From Aquanectria penicillioides (lineage: Eukaryota; Ascomycota; Sordariomycetes; Hypocreales; Nectriaceae), in assembly GCA_003415625.1 (NCBI GenBank), contig PYIU01000011.1:261001-325000 (forward strand): 64,000 nucleotides of DNA. The letters run 5' to 3'. Positions 47,005 through 59,034 of this stretch are shown one piece after another. Position numbers and translations under genes: made by a program. Positions within the stretch are counted from its first letter, which is position 1; each line of letters starts with the position of its first letter. The notes beneath the pieces are model-generated. The model was not told the origin of the DNA and ran no database searches. It saw only the letters and a list, made by a program, of their open reading frames with translations.

Positions 47005-50000
47005 TTATTCCTCCTTACCGTAACCTCCTCCTCCTGGGCTACCTGTTTGTTCCGTTAGCATCAGAGAGATACTATGATGGGACTCTCAGTTACTTACGAA
47101 TAATAATTCGATCTCCCTTGTTCATCTTGCATGTATTTTTACCACCAAGCATAATCTCTCTTGCGCCAAACTCATCGTGCCTCACCCAAATGTTCTCTCC
47201 GCGCTTGCCGGGTTGGCCGCCTTGGATACCTGGAGGGGCAATTGTACGACGCTCACTGAGAACCGAAACCTCAACGGCTCTTCTGAATTCAATGTCCCGA
47301 ATACAGCCATCTCCTCCAGGCATCTTGCCACGGCCGCCGGAGCCTCTACGGATCAAAAACTCATGCAAGATGCAAGGGTATCGCTTTTCGAGGGATTCCG
47401 GGTCAGTAATTCTGGTGTTTGTCATGTGTACGTGAACTCCAGACTGGCCAACCCAATTGGGGCCAGCTCCAGAACCACCGGCGATGGTCTAATTTCATAA
47501 TTAACACTCTTCATGATAGCAATAAGGGAGGCACGTACCTCATAGTAGCCAAAGCCTGGCTTCGCTTTTCCATCAACAACTTCACCGCCGTATCCAAACG
47601 TCAGGTTATTGCAAGTTCCCTGACTGGCAGCTGCTGCCTGGAATGCTTGCAGCACCAGGTCTGTCACTCGCTGAGACGTATCTGTGTTTCCTCCCCCTGT
47701 AGCTGCTCCAGCAGAAGGCGACAGGAATGTCCCATCAGCCAAGACAACCTTGATTGGCGTCAAGCAGCCCTGGTTAAGTGGAATGTCTTCATCGACGAGT
47801 GATCGAAGGACGTAAATGATAGCGCTGAAAGTGATGGCCCGAGGGGCGTTGAGGTTGCCATATAATTCACCTGTTGTTCCAGTGAAATCGAATGTCGCCG
47901 AACCCTCTTCGCGGTTGATGTGGATCTTCAAGCACATCATAGAGCCATCATCAAGGTAATCAACAGCCTCAAGTGGAAGCCCGCTGAATTCGTCATGTAC
48001 CTTGCGGAGCAGGTTACGAACAACGGTTTCAGCGTTTGATTGGATGCCATTCATGTATTTCTTGGAACCGCATCAGTACTCCGTTTCACTATTGAGCTAG
48101 GCTTCTTGTGGTCTTACCTGTACCGTCTTGAGACCGTATTCCTGAATACACTCTTGGATCAATCTGATGCCTTTCAGGTTGGCAGCTACTTGGGCCTTGA
48201 GATCGCTAACATTGTCATTCCAGGTGCGAGTGCCTGTGCATCCAGGATAGGTCGCGGGTTTCTCCAGCATAATCTCTCGAAATCCATCTTCATCAAAATA
48301 ACCCTGGTCCACAAGCTTAAACGACGTGAATGACGCACCCTCCTGCCAAATCTCTCTGGAATGAGGCGGCATAGAACCAACTGTGATTCCCCCGATATCC
48401 GCATGGTGAGCCCGAGACGCAACCCAGAACAGAACTTCATTTGTCTCTTCATCAATTACAGGCGTAATCACATTGACATCTGGGAGATGAGAGCCACCAG
48501 CCACGGGATGATTTGAGACAAGAACATCACCCGGACGTAATCTGTTGCCCCATTTTTCAGCCTGGTAGGAAACGGCAAAGCTCATGGCGCCTAGATGGCA
48601 CGGGATGTGCAGCGCGTTTGCGACAAGTCCGCCCGTCGGGGAGAAGATGGCACAAGAGTAGTCGAGTCGTTCCTTGATATTGATGGAAACCGAAGTCTTC
48701 TCGAGAGATCTACCCATCTGTTCGGCAATGCTCATAAAGCGGTGTCCAAAAACTGACAGCTTGATGGGGTCGACCTTTCCATCAAGCTCTTCAGAAGCCC
48801 CGGCGTCATTTCGTGAGACTCTGTCAAGGAGCAAATGGCGCGGAAGGACGGTAGCAACCCAGCCAGGCTGTACTAGAATAGTCTGTGTTTGATCGAGAAT
48901 GACTGAGGGACCCTCGACTTTATCACCGGGGACAAGGTCATCCAGCTTGTAGAGGTCGACATCTGACCATGATCCTGCAGTATATAGCCGAGTCTGCTTA
49001 ATTCTCTTTTTTCCTGACAGGTTATGAAGTGTGGCGGAATTGAGGGCTTGGGATATAGATGGAAAGTTCTGTCCAGTGGTTTTACGAATCGCGCGTACCC
49101 GAATGTCATCGATGAGAATCTCACGGTCGAGAACGAAGCCAAACTCCTCTTGGTGTTGCTTGGTGAACGCGGTGGCAAAATCCCAACATGTCTCGGGTTT
49201 TTTTACCATGAGGGAACTGTTAGTTCCAGCATAGCGCAGGTTGAGGAAGAGCTCGTGGTCAATATCTCTGACGGGATACCCCTGCGATGTGAGAACAAGG
49301 TTGCCCTCCTCGATGAGTGGGTTAAATTCTCCAGTAAACTTGCCCTGCATATTCAGCAAGGTGTCTGTCCTTGGGAGCTGAACCTCATGGGCTATGTCTC
49401 CTAAGGCAATGCCATATGCAGAGAGGATTGAAGAGAATCGGTGAATCACCACCTTCTGGATGCCGAGCGCGTCAGCTACATCGCTGGCATGCTGCCCTCC
49501 AGCACTACCAAACGTCACGAGCGTATGGTCGGCGGCTCTAATTCCTCGACCGTCGGTCAGGGAGCGAATAGGCTGACTCATGCTCTCGTTGGCGACTCGA
49601 AGGAAGCCGCTGGCAACCTCCTCTGCGGTCAGGTTCAAGTTCTCCTCGGCATTGATCTTGGCCGTCATCTCGGCGAACGCCTTTGCGGTAGTCTCGTAAT
49701 CTAGTGGCTCATTTTCATTTGGCCCGAAGATGGAGGGAAAGAATTCTGGTAAGAGACGTCCGAGGAATAGATTGGCGTCTGTTACAGTGAGAGGGCCTCC
49801 CTTGCGGTAGCACACAGGGCCAGGGTGGGCTCCAGCCGACTTAGTTCTTGGTTAACGAGTTTCGAGTGAATTACAGTTACAGCCAGGTTGACTCACATCG
49901 GGGCCGATAGCAAAGAGTCCATTTGACCAGTGGAGAATGCTGCCCCCTCCGGCCGCAACGGTGTTGATATCCAACTGCGGAACTTGCAAAGTGACCTCGG

Positions 50001-51172
50001 CGGTCTCGGTTTCAAACACATGATCGTATGTCCCCGAGAATCTGCTAACATCGGTAGATGTACCGCCCATATCAAAACCAAGAAGTGCATCTTTTACGTC
50101 TGTGTCAAAGCATGACTGGGCGTATCCGATAACGCCACCGGCTGGGCCTGATAGAATAGCTCGCAGGCCGGAAAAGTTTTGCCACAAACAGAGGCCGCCG
50201 TCGCTCTGCATGAATAAAAGCTGTTTTGCGATGGCATCGAGACCGTCAACGAAGCCAGATCCAAAGTTTTTGACATATCTTTTAATTAATGGGGAGAGAT
50301 ATGCGTCGGCCGTGGCAGAATTTCCGCGAGGGACCATTTTAATCTAAGTATCGCATGTTCAGTAGTCTAGCAAGAAGGCATCAGCAAGCAGACAAACTTA
50401 CAGTCGGCTGAAGTTCAGATGAGACAGATACTTCAAACCCCATGCTGCGGGCTAAGTCGGCAACTTGGTCTTCGTGCTTCGTGTAGAGGTATGAGTGCAT
50501 GAAGCAAACTGCCAAACTGCGGAAGCCCTCGCGCTGCAGGTCTTCGAGCTGCTGCTTGATGACAGCCATATCTGGAACCTGTAAAACTCGCACAGGCTCG
50601 CCCGTCAGACCTTCGACGAGGGCGTCATCCTTGCTAATGTCAATCGGTTCTTTTTCGGGGTTTTCAAGAAACTCCTCCATAGTAACTCTTTCTTCCACCT
50701 CCACCACCCTATCATAGAGGTTTTGAAGTTTCCTCACTGAAAGGTCAAAAATGTGAGGCCTGGCTTGGTTACCAATAACAAGAAGATCTCTGAAACCCTT
50801 GGTTGTCAGAAGAGCGACCTTCTCGCCCTGCCTCTCGAGAAGAGCGTTAGTGGCGATGGTTGTGCCCATGCGAATTGATTCAATGTCCTCCGTATCAATC
50901 AGGGCATCTCGCGACAATGGCACACCCTTGAATGTCTCAAGAGCCCTTCTAATGGCTTCGGTGGGAGCATCTTTGTAGTTGCGTGGGTCCACCGAGAGCA
51001 GTTTGAAGACCTGTTCATGATCCGTGCCTGGAACGTAGGCATGAACGTCTGTGAATGTACCACCACGATCTAGGTAAAGCTAGGCGTCAGTCTAAGATAC
51101 GGGCTTTTGTCTAATGCCAATCTTACCGATGGCTATGCGAAGCTTTGATTGATTTGTAGGTATGGAACCCAT
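47005..51172 (-). CDS. ATP-dependent 5-oxoprolinase (hydantoinase A/B type)
   Basis: Hydrolyses 5-oxoproline to glutamate with ATP; cytosolic. Seven exons on the minus strand (51172-51127, 51069-50402, 50343-49897, 49839-48118, 48060-47539, 47488-47098, 47042-47005) give 1277 aa, the usual eukaryotic length. The N-terminal hydantoinase A/oxoprolinase unit opens with IAIDRGGTFTDVHAYVPG near residue 13 and has TTIATNALLERQGEK and the ribokinase/actin-like DMGGTSTDVSR. The hydantoinase B unit begins near residue 690-720 and includes LVSNHPVAGGSHLPDVNVITPV, HHADIGGITVGSMPP, TGGGNTDTSQRV and the C-terminal SPGGGGYG, recovered by a 38-nt last exon. All motifs are intact. It is transcribed divergently from a Dal5-type permease, with a decayed D-glutamate cyclase beyond, so a pyroglutamate-use module is likely. 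Confidence 0.95.
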
Positions 51173-51777
51173 CCTAAGTTTGTCCCTGTGAATTGTCGAA
51201 TATTTGATGATGTCCTAAATTCTTTGGAATTTCGCATACATGGGCTCATGCAGTGCATTTATGTCATGTTCCGTGATTATCTTCCAACTCATACAAATGA
51301 ACCTCGCGCTCTTGAGGAACAGTGCACAATGAATTGTTACCCGACCGAGCCAGCATAACCGATTGAAGGGAGCCCGGCCCCACCCACCGAGTTATCTCAA
51401 CACTCGGGGACGCTCACCGAGTGGAGGAGTTTATCTCCGAACGAGTCGGGATCCAACCATTCCACAGATAAAGTTTCAACAACCGAGTCATGAGATCACT
51501 GAACTGCTATCTCATCATCTAACAGATCCATGCAATTGCCCCAGATTCCGGGAGGAGTCACCGAGCCCATGTGGATGGCTGTGGCTTGTTACCCCAGAGT
51601 CGGCTATCTCCACCGAACTATCTTGATAATGGGTGATATGGACCCAGTCTTTGTGACATCGGTATCTTGGAAAGCCGTACAATTTGTGCGTCGTATAACC
51701 CATCTCATGGCATCAAATAGAGTCTCGAGACCAACCCATCCTGAATACAATTCTTGTTTCAGAGACGATCATACACA
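51173..51777. promoter_or_regulatory. Bidirectional promoter with CCGAG repeats and GATA sites
   Basis: 605 bp lie between the divergent 5-oxoprolinase and permease. CCGAG or its complement occurs at about 51345, 51387, 51403, 51417, 51483 and 51561, several within CACCGAGT or TCACCGAG. HGATAR-type sites (TTATCT at 51392 and 51431, AGATAA at 51466, CTATCT at 51508 and 51604, TGATAA at 51624) fit GATA-factor nitrogen control (AreA/NIT2). CCGAG contains the CGG half-site bound by Zn2Cys6 regulators. Factor assignment is inference. Confidence 0.6.
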
Positions 51778-53439
51778 ATGGAGCCAATGGTGCCGGCTGA
51801 CAACAAGTCCGCCCAAGATGGCGAGATAGAACTCGTTCCAGTTATCGATTCGAAGCTGGAGCGTAGTGTTGTTCGGAAACTCGATTTGTTCATCACTCCG
51901 GTCTTGTTTATTGTGTATTTGTCTTGCTTCATCGACAGAGCAAATATCGGCATGTGCTGCATCAACCTGAAATCTTGGTGTCAGCGACTCGGAATGGATT
52001 GCTCACATCTTCCTTTCAAGGAAATGTCAAAGTGGCAGGTATGCCAGAAGCAATCGGTGCTTCGGAGTCGCAATTCTCGACTGCAATTTCCATCTTCTTT
52101 ATCACTTACATCGTCATTGAGGTTCCCTGCGTCATCCTGGTCAAACGGTTTTCTCCACGCTATATCCTTACATTCCTTTGCATTATTTGGACCGCAGCGA
52201 CAATTGCAAACGGTTTTATCACCAATGTCGGGGGCCTATACGCATGCCGCCTGGCTTTAGGCGCCGCGGAAGGTGGTTTATTTCCATCTCTCAACATGTA
52301 TCTCACGCTGGTATATAAGCGAGACGAGATGGCCAGAAGAGTTTCGTACCTGGTATCCTGCACCGCATTGTCGGGTGTAATTGGTGGTCTGCTGGCGTAT
52401 GGGCTGCTCCAGATGGACGGTGTAGGAGGATACCCTGGATGGAGGTAAGAAAACTATCAAGAACTTATTAATCTCGAAGTTAACACGCAACACACAGATG
52501 GGTGTACATCATCGAAGGAGCTTTCAGTCTTGTCTGCGTACTTGCGGTTTGGTTCGGAATGCCAGCTGAAGTTCGTCAAGCATACTTCCTCAACGCAGAG
52601 GAGCGGGAGGTCATGGAAATTCGCCATGAACAACGTTTAGCATATATGGGAGAAGACGTGTTTTCCTGGGAAGAGATTAAGCTTGCCTTTACCGATCCCA
52701 AAGTTTGGCTTTGGTATGTGGCCTTGATGACTTGGAGAGATGCACTTCGAGTCTAACTTGGTGGTAGTGCCGGCACACAATCCTGCCAAAATATTCTGAC
52801 AAACGGCTTTGGAACCTTCCTTCCAGCTATTTTGAAGGCTATGGGCCATGATAAGCTTGCATCCAATTATCTAACAATTCCAGTTTATGCGCTTGGTGCG
52901 ATAGCGTTTTTTACCTTCGCATTTTTATCTGACAAGTATCAGAAATGCGGATCGGTAAGTCATTTCATCATTCTTAACACCTAGCCATGTGAATTGACCA
53001 TGGCCCAGTTCATTCTATTTACCAACACTCTCGGTGCGGTTGGGTACATTCTCCTCATAGCCGTCAGCAACAATGCTGTCAAGTATTTCGCCTGTTTTGT
53101 CTGCACAATTGCTGTGTACAATGGAACTGGTCTAAACTTGGCGTGGCTCAATGTCAACGTAGCTCCCCAGTACCGTCGTGCCACGGCTATTGGTATTCAG
53201 CAGACTATTGGAAATTCTGCTGGTATTGTAGCGGGCCAGGTTTACCGAAGCTCACCGTACATACTGGGTCACGGCTTTTTCTTGGAAGTATTGTCGTCGC
53301 AAACATCTTGATTAGCACGCATTTGTGGTACTTGCTTAGGCTGAACAAGGAGAAGGCAGCTATTCTTGCCGGTGAGAAAGAAGACACGCGAAAGAAGACG
53401 ACTGGTGATCGTGAGTTGGAGTTCAAGTACCGCGCTTAA
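51778..53439 (+). CDS. MFS permease, Dal5/anion-cation symporter type, C-terminal frameshift
   Basis: Exons 51778-51949, 52021-52444, 52498-52713, 52768-52954 and 53009 onward. Motifs: SVVRKLDLFITPVLF, YLSCFIDRANIGN, EVPCVILVKRF-PRYIL and GAAEGGLFPSLNMYL, typical of the allantoate/tartrate permease family. Intron 1 is best read as GC-AG (GCATGT donor at 51950, AG at 52019-52020); no GT donor restores the family sequence. In the last exon the frame breaks at a five-T run (about 53276-53280). The original frame stops at 53311, while the expected ending continues in another frame to 53439. About 45 residues including the last TM would be lost. The likely substrate is an organic anion such as 5-oxoproline, inferred from its neighbour. 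Confidence 0.82.
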
Positions 53440-53876
53440 GTAGCAACAGGCTTAGCCTGAGGGGGCTTTTGGTGGACGGGGATTGTGGAATTGCTGGAGC
53501 TTTACTGGCGGTGTTTAGGAGAGGGCAAATGAACCGACTTCAATTCGTACATGGCATAACGTGCCACTTTGATATATAATTTAAGATGAGCATAAATTCT
53601 GTTGATTATGCTTCAATCCTTTGGATCCCTTGCCCGCAGCACTAGTAAAGGAAAGAGGTCAGAGTTGGCAATTTGGACAACCCTCAATATCCCGCCCATC
53701 ATTTAATAGCTTCAATAGTACACACATCCGTTGTGAGTTCTTTAACGAAGGAATGGTAAATATTTCTATTTACACATATCTGGTAATTGACACTACTCCG
53801 TACCAAACCATTGCTACCGGCCTCAGAATTCCTCTATTGCTACTCTTGCTGCAAGTTTGGGGATATTATCGACAAC

Positions 53877-54704
53877 CTAATCTGTCACCATGACAAATCC
53901 TGGATCATGCGACATGCTTATGCCATCGATCTTGTTCTTTGCTTCTTGGAGTGCAACCTCAGGGGTGACACCACACGCCTGCAATCAGTTAGTTCGCTAT
54001 GCCTCACTATCAAGCTTGCTTGATTCTGGGTCCAGATGATTAAACACACTTACCCAAACCACCAGGACTTCTTCATCACGAAAAGTTTGGTTATCTCCAA
54101 CGTCTGCTTTCTCGATCTCTATGATACCGATCGCCTTTGTTCTCCCATGCGACCAGCTCGCCATGTGTTGCTAAACAAGGCCTTGGAGTATCTCTCACAG
54201 CCTCCACTTCATCTTCCTTGCACGTCCGCATACTCACGACTAGGTTAGAGCCGTAGAATATGCCACTGGACAGAAGCGAGATGTTAGTCTTGTGCACTGC
54301 TGGCCGTTTGCTTTCCTCCTCGTGGCAGATTCTAAACTCAGCGTCCTTGAGGGCTTCTTCAAAGGACAATGAACAGCCAATGAGAAACCCAAAATGGTCA
54401 ACGATCCATTTCTCAAGGCTGTCGGTCTTTACGGCCATTACTTCACCGCCTGGAGTAACTCGGTAGCGAGGAAAATCAGTGCGAATGTCAAAATCCGGGT
54501 CTAGATGCATTCCTTTGGGTACACTCGGATCGGATCTTCAGGTTTGGTCCTTCCAAGGATCGGACAAGGGACTGGGTTTTGTGCGCACAGATCTCGTAAC
54601 TGGGAATCGTGGCAGGAATGCAACACGATGAGATTTGCTTGGAGGTGTTTTCCCGCACGGCTGATTGTGTCAGTGACGGAGGCCGATCTAACATGAGTAA
54701 GCAC
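53877..54704 (-). pseudogene. D-glutamate cyclase (DUF1445), frameshifted
   Basis: D-glutamate cyclase converts D-glutamate to 5-oxo-D-proline. The minus strand shows the family in pieces. 54704-54501 has LQANLIVL and CAQNPVPCPILG. 54510 onward has DIRTDFPRYRV, FGFLIGCSLSFEEAL, KTNISLL and NLVVSMR. After about 54130 a third frame gives IGIIEIEKADVGD, VLVVW, a GT-AG intron (54053-53979), ACGVTPEVAL and MSHDPGFVMVTD ending at 53877. Single-base shifts lie near 54510 and 54130. The first about 30 residues and a start codon are not found. Motif conservation suggests recent inactivation or sequence errors. It lies tail to tail with the permease. Confidence 0.8.
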
Positions 54705-56663
54705 TCAAATCCAGATTGAGCTTTCACTGTAGGTGAGGAACAACAGGAGCTGAGAGTGATACTTCGATAAAGAGCTGCACGCTATTACTTTGCTGCAATC
54801 GAATTTAACACAAAAATGCATGGAAGAATTTCAATCAACGCCAGCACTCAGGCCATATTCGCTGGGCTATCGACGCGGTTATATGGCTTCTACGCTATAG
54901 GGTAGGTACTACCGAATCGTCTTGATGTAGGTACTGATACGATATTCTCATCAGTGAACTCAAACATTCTGCGTCTAAGTAGAAATGGCCAATATTATTG
55001 CCAATAATCTATTGCGACGATTATTTGTTCATCGGTCCGCTTCTCGTCTTTAGTCTGGTCTCATATCTGTGGGATGCCATAACAACTTCGCGGGGCATGT
55101 TGCGATTCGCGTTCGAGTTTTTTTATCACCATATCAGCAGTCTCGGGAGTTCTAAACCACTTATCAATTCCTTAACGAGGCTAGCCCATAAAATATCAGA
55201 CCAGCACTGGACACGATTCATGCATGGTCCCGTGTAGTCACTGAAATCACCGCTGGATCTCGCTCGGGGCCGTTCACCGAGTCTGTGCTGATAACGCATT
55301 TATTGCTCGGTGGGTGGGGCCGCATGAAACAAGGAGCAAATGAAGCACGGGCAGTCAGACTGAGTATCTTGGCTCACTGGGATTGTGATCAAGAAGAATA
55401 TTGGCCGGAAATTTTGTAATCATTTGCGAAAGATGGTGTGATACGGATATGTGGATACGGCCGGGCATATCTGGGTTGTGTATCAAACGGCTGCCCACGG
55501 CAACAATCTCATGAGAAGGGCTGCAGCTGGCTAGCTGCGCAAATCATGGGCCTGGCTGGAATCTACGATCAACCCGAAATGAATGACTGGGAAATCAACA
55601 CACTGGAAGTCGGATTTATCCTACGCCAGCAGGATGCAGGGCCAATTGCAGGCGGGGCTGTGAAATGCGAGGCTGTTGTCACTAGAGCAGACAAGACCTA
55701 ATGCAGCCAGAATAACAACGGAATCGAGAAATTAAATGCAACAAAGCGGTTAACACGGATTCGAAGTACTACGGATACTCGGATCTCATAAAGCACATAA
55801 GCGGCGTCCGGAACTGTGTGTCGCCGGTGGGCTATGTAGGTTGCCAACATTATCCGGCAGGCCGATTCAAATTTGCAAAACGTGTTCCAAATTACAACAT
55901 GCGAGACTCAGAGATAGCAACATTCAGTTTTAATTCTCGGGCGAGCGTTCAAATATGAGCTTCGGATTCGGCATTGGCGATTTCCTGACTATGTGCTTTG
56001 AATATTGTGATATGATTGCAATATGCTTGCTTTATCATTCTAATCCTGTGATTTTAACCATAGATTTTACCCTTACCCCATGTGCACATGCACCATTGAT
56101 AAAAATCTTGAACACAAGTTCACTAGTTATTATAACTGTATCAACACCTGAGAATCATAGGAAGCAAGGATGTGGATCGCTAAAAGTCACAACACATAAG
56201 GTAATAATAGCATGTGCAAGATGAAATAGTTGATAAATCAGAAGTGCACAAATTAAGATAAAACTATGTTAATGCAATCTTGACTGCCAAAATCCTATTC
56301 CAACGCCCAAGCGCCAGGCCCTTTCACTTGGTTCTCCCAAATTTGGACCCATTTGCGTTGGTGATTGAAAATGTTGCTAATCAAGATAAAATGTGGTGGC
56401 TCGCACCTAGAGATGAAGATGACACCACTTTCTTAACTGCGCCTCAGAATAAGCGACATGATAGGTGCACATAACAGACTGGTCGTCTCTTTGGTCATAA
56501 AATAATCCCAGCCTTTGGTCTCAACCCTAACCTTGTATGCACCGTACAAATGACAATAAACACAAACTCCCTGCGATCCGTTGTCCCATGAGGCTCTGAC
56601 TCCCTGTGGTCGAGCAAATTCCGCTTAAGCATGGATGCTATTATGAAACCGCAAATGCTGGTC
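54705..56663. other. Intergenic, upstream of the cyclase remnant, with CCGAG motifs
   Basis: About 2 kb without a supported gene. At 55262-55322 it holds CTCGGGGCCG, CGTTCACCGAGT and the 17-mer CTCGGTGGGTGGGGCCG. The 17-mer is the exact complement of 51375-51391 in the 5-oxoprolinase/permease promoter. This lies roughly 0.6 kb upstream of the cyclase remnant. The AT-rich rest (55700-56600) shows nothing recognisable. Confidence 0.55.
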
Positions 56664-57031
56664 TCACGACTTTAATGATGGCTGTGTCTTGGCTGGGGCG
56701 GGTTGGCCTTTGTCTGCGTTTTGCACCGGCAATTGGGCCTGGTTCGCTCCGGTGAGGTTCATTGAGGTAGCGAGAGAAAAGGGGATCATTGAGGGTTGCG
56801 TCTTTTGGGCAGGGCCATAGGCGTAGTAGTAGGCGGCTGTTGCGAAGGTTGGTGTTAGTGCCATGTACTTTTGATAACGGGCGCTGAAGAAGAAAACTTA
56901 CCAACTCCAGTGGCTGCTACAGCAGCGAGGGGGAAAAACTTGGCCACTCGGGCATATCTCGAGACAACAGGAGGCTCGGGTTTGGGAAAGTCAAATGGGG
57001 GAAGAGCGGTTCCGAAAGAGTTGGTGGTCAT
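56664..57031 (-). CDS. Small single-TM protein, unknown function
   Basis: Two exons on the minus strand (57031-56902 and 56836-56664) give 100 aa. The start context has MTTNSFGTALPPFDFPKP. A hydrophobic segment at about residues 34-50 (FFPLAAVAATGVAAYYY) suggests one membrane anchor. The tail is rich in Q, P, A and K. The 65-bp intron has good GT-AG sites and joins the hydrophobic segment exactly. I do not recognise the family; it looks like a conserved small organelle or ER protein. Confidence 0.65.
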
Positions 57032-59034
57032 GGTGAAGCTTGGTCGCTGGATGCGAGGAGGTCGAGATGAAAGCGAGAGAGCTGGAAAAAGGTTGAATGG
57101 TGACTGGATTGATGAGGTGAGACTGGACTTGAATTCGAATTGTATTGGCTTCTATATATACAATATTTGATTATACGGGCAGTTTCATACTCCCTCCTTC
57201 GTCTGCTGTATACTGGCACCTCCTAATCAGCTCATATCTGAGAAGATTGAGTGTCGGGAGCCCTCGTACGGTTTTTTTTTGGGCGGGCAAAGGTGTGGCG
57301 TGATTGCTTGCTGCTGACTGTCGCTGACTCCAGAGCTTCCGCCACGAGAAGTAAGACCATTTCGCGACCGGGTGTCGTCATACTGTGCTGAGGGAGAGAT
57401 GCGTTCCGAGATATTTCGAGCGTCGCCCAAGAGATGTGCGGTTTCTCCCGGCGGCGACTGGGCAATTCGCCTTGTTGAGGTGGCGGGATAGGGATATGGA
57501 TAGGGGTCGTGGCCGCATGCGATCGGGCTGCAACGATGCAGCAGTCAGACAGATCAATGGGTTTCGGATTGAAACAGGGAGGGCTTGGAAATCAGACGAC
57601 AGCTCGGGGTTGAGCCAGCGCGTGCGGACAGAGGTGAGATGACATGGCTTTACAGGTTTCACGGGTTTGCAGGTTGGTGTCTGGCTGCGTTGGAATCCGG
57701 GACAGAATCCGGGACAGAATCTAAGACGCAATCTCAGATTGGAGATGCTCTGTGCTCTCTTCATCGTGTGATTCCTCGAATGTGCCGTTGTTGACGTTGT
57801 CCATCTCCCTCTCGCGGGGTTTCACCGTTTCAGACAGCACCAATTGACCAGTCTCCAGGCAGCAATGGAAGCTGCACAGAAGCCCCTGAGGAATCGCCAA
57901 TCTCAATTCACATGGGCGCAATTACTGACAACTCAGGAAGATTGCAGGCCAATAAATGTGGCATGATTAGCAATGGCACGACAGGACATCTGCGCCGCAA
58001 GTTCGGGTCGCACAGGTCGCCCAGGGCACCGAGAGCACGCGCTGCAGTGCGCAGAGCACTTGCAGGGCATACGCAGGGCACTCAAAAGAGGCAGATGCTA
58101 ATCTTAGACACCTTTTTAGGCGGCTAATCGCCGGCGTCCTGAGGGACACATTGCGTGTTGTGGTGGAACAAGCAGTGGACCAAGTGAGGTGTTTACTTTC
58201 TGAGGCCCGCCATCATTTTCCTTTTCCATGGATTTGCAGGTCGATGACAGTATTTACTTGAGCTATAGTAGTATTTTACTCTGTGACAGTCGGTCGGCCC
58301 AGAGAGCGGCCGCCGTTGACTCCCCAGTCTCAACACGACAGCAACACACAGATAACAGAGCAGCACGGCGCATTTCCTCCCCGACAGCCTTACCGCTTTA
58401 CCGCCTTCTCCTTGCTTCACCTTGATCGCATTGATGCATCGACATGTACGTGCTTCCCCACAAAAACCCGAGATGGCACGACATCGGTCGAGTTCCCCGC
58501 ATACTGCGTTGCAGTGCATGTCGCAAAGCCCGCTGCGTCACAAACCAGTTGACGCCCGATCTCAACCACTCGCGCGCGTCGGGTCGGAAACTGATTGATC
58601 ATCCATCACTTTCTTCCTCGAGAGCTTGACTTACCTGCTACCTGGTAGCATGACGTTGCTGCAATCTCAGGGGGGGTCTCGTTCCCGATGGTGTCGTGGG
58701 GGGTGGCATCGGACAGGCGGCGCGAATAGGACAGCACCTGGTACACACCTGGGATTAGGCGATATTGCATCTTCACCGGGTTCTTTGTATAGTTTTCATT
58801 GCAGAGACACACGGGAACTTTTGCGATATTCACGACTCGTGTTCCCTATAGAGAGCCAGATACAGGCCAGACTAATGGCGGGTATATCAATGTAGCGTAG
58901 CGTAGACTTATCCAAGCGTCACGTGATGGCTGCTCAACTGTCGCTTCATGGGCTGGAAACGGATAAGCGACGCTTCTCTGACATCGTCCCCGAGTGAAGC
59001 AGCTGCTGGCCCCGTAAAGCTGCATCCAGTAAGA
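57032..59034. other. Intergenic, GC-rich, nothing recognised
   Basis: About 2 kb between the small TM gene and the zinc-cluster regulator. It contains a short tandem duplication (GAATCCGGGACA at about 57695-57720). Frames such as 57378-57764 minus and 58444-58629 plus have no valid domain. It probably holds the promoters and 5' UTRs of both flanking genes. Confidence 0.5.

Noticed and set aside
53268..53300. A 32-nt intron (GTACAT...GAAG) to rescue the permease frame
   Set aside because: Too short for a spliceosomal intron and it would delete the conserved YILGHGF segment; a one-base indel explains the data better.
58500..58560. CSACRKARC, resembling a Zn2Cys6 start
   Set aside because: Spacing is CX2CX4C instead of CX2CX6C and no further cysteines follow; the true zinc cluster is at 59166.
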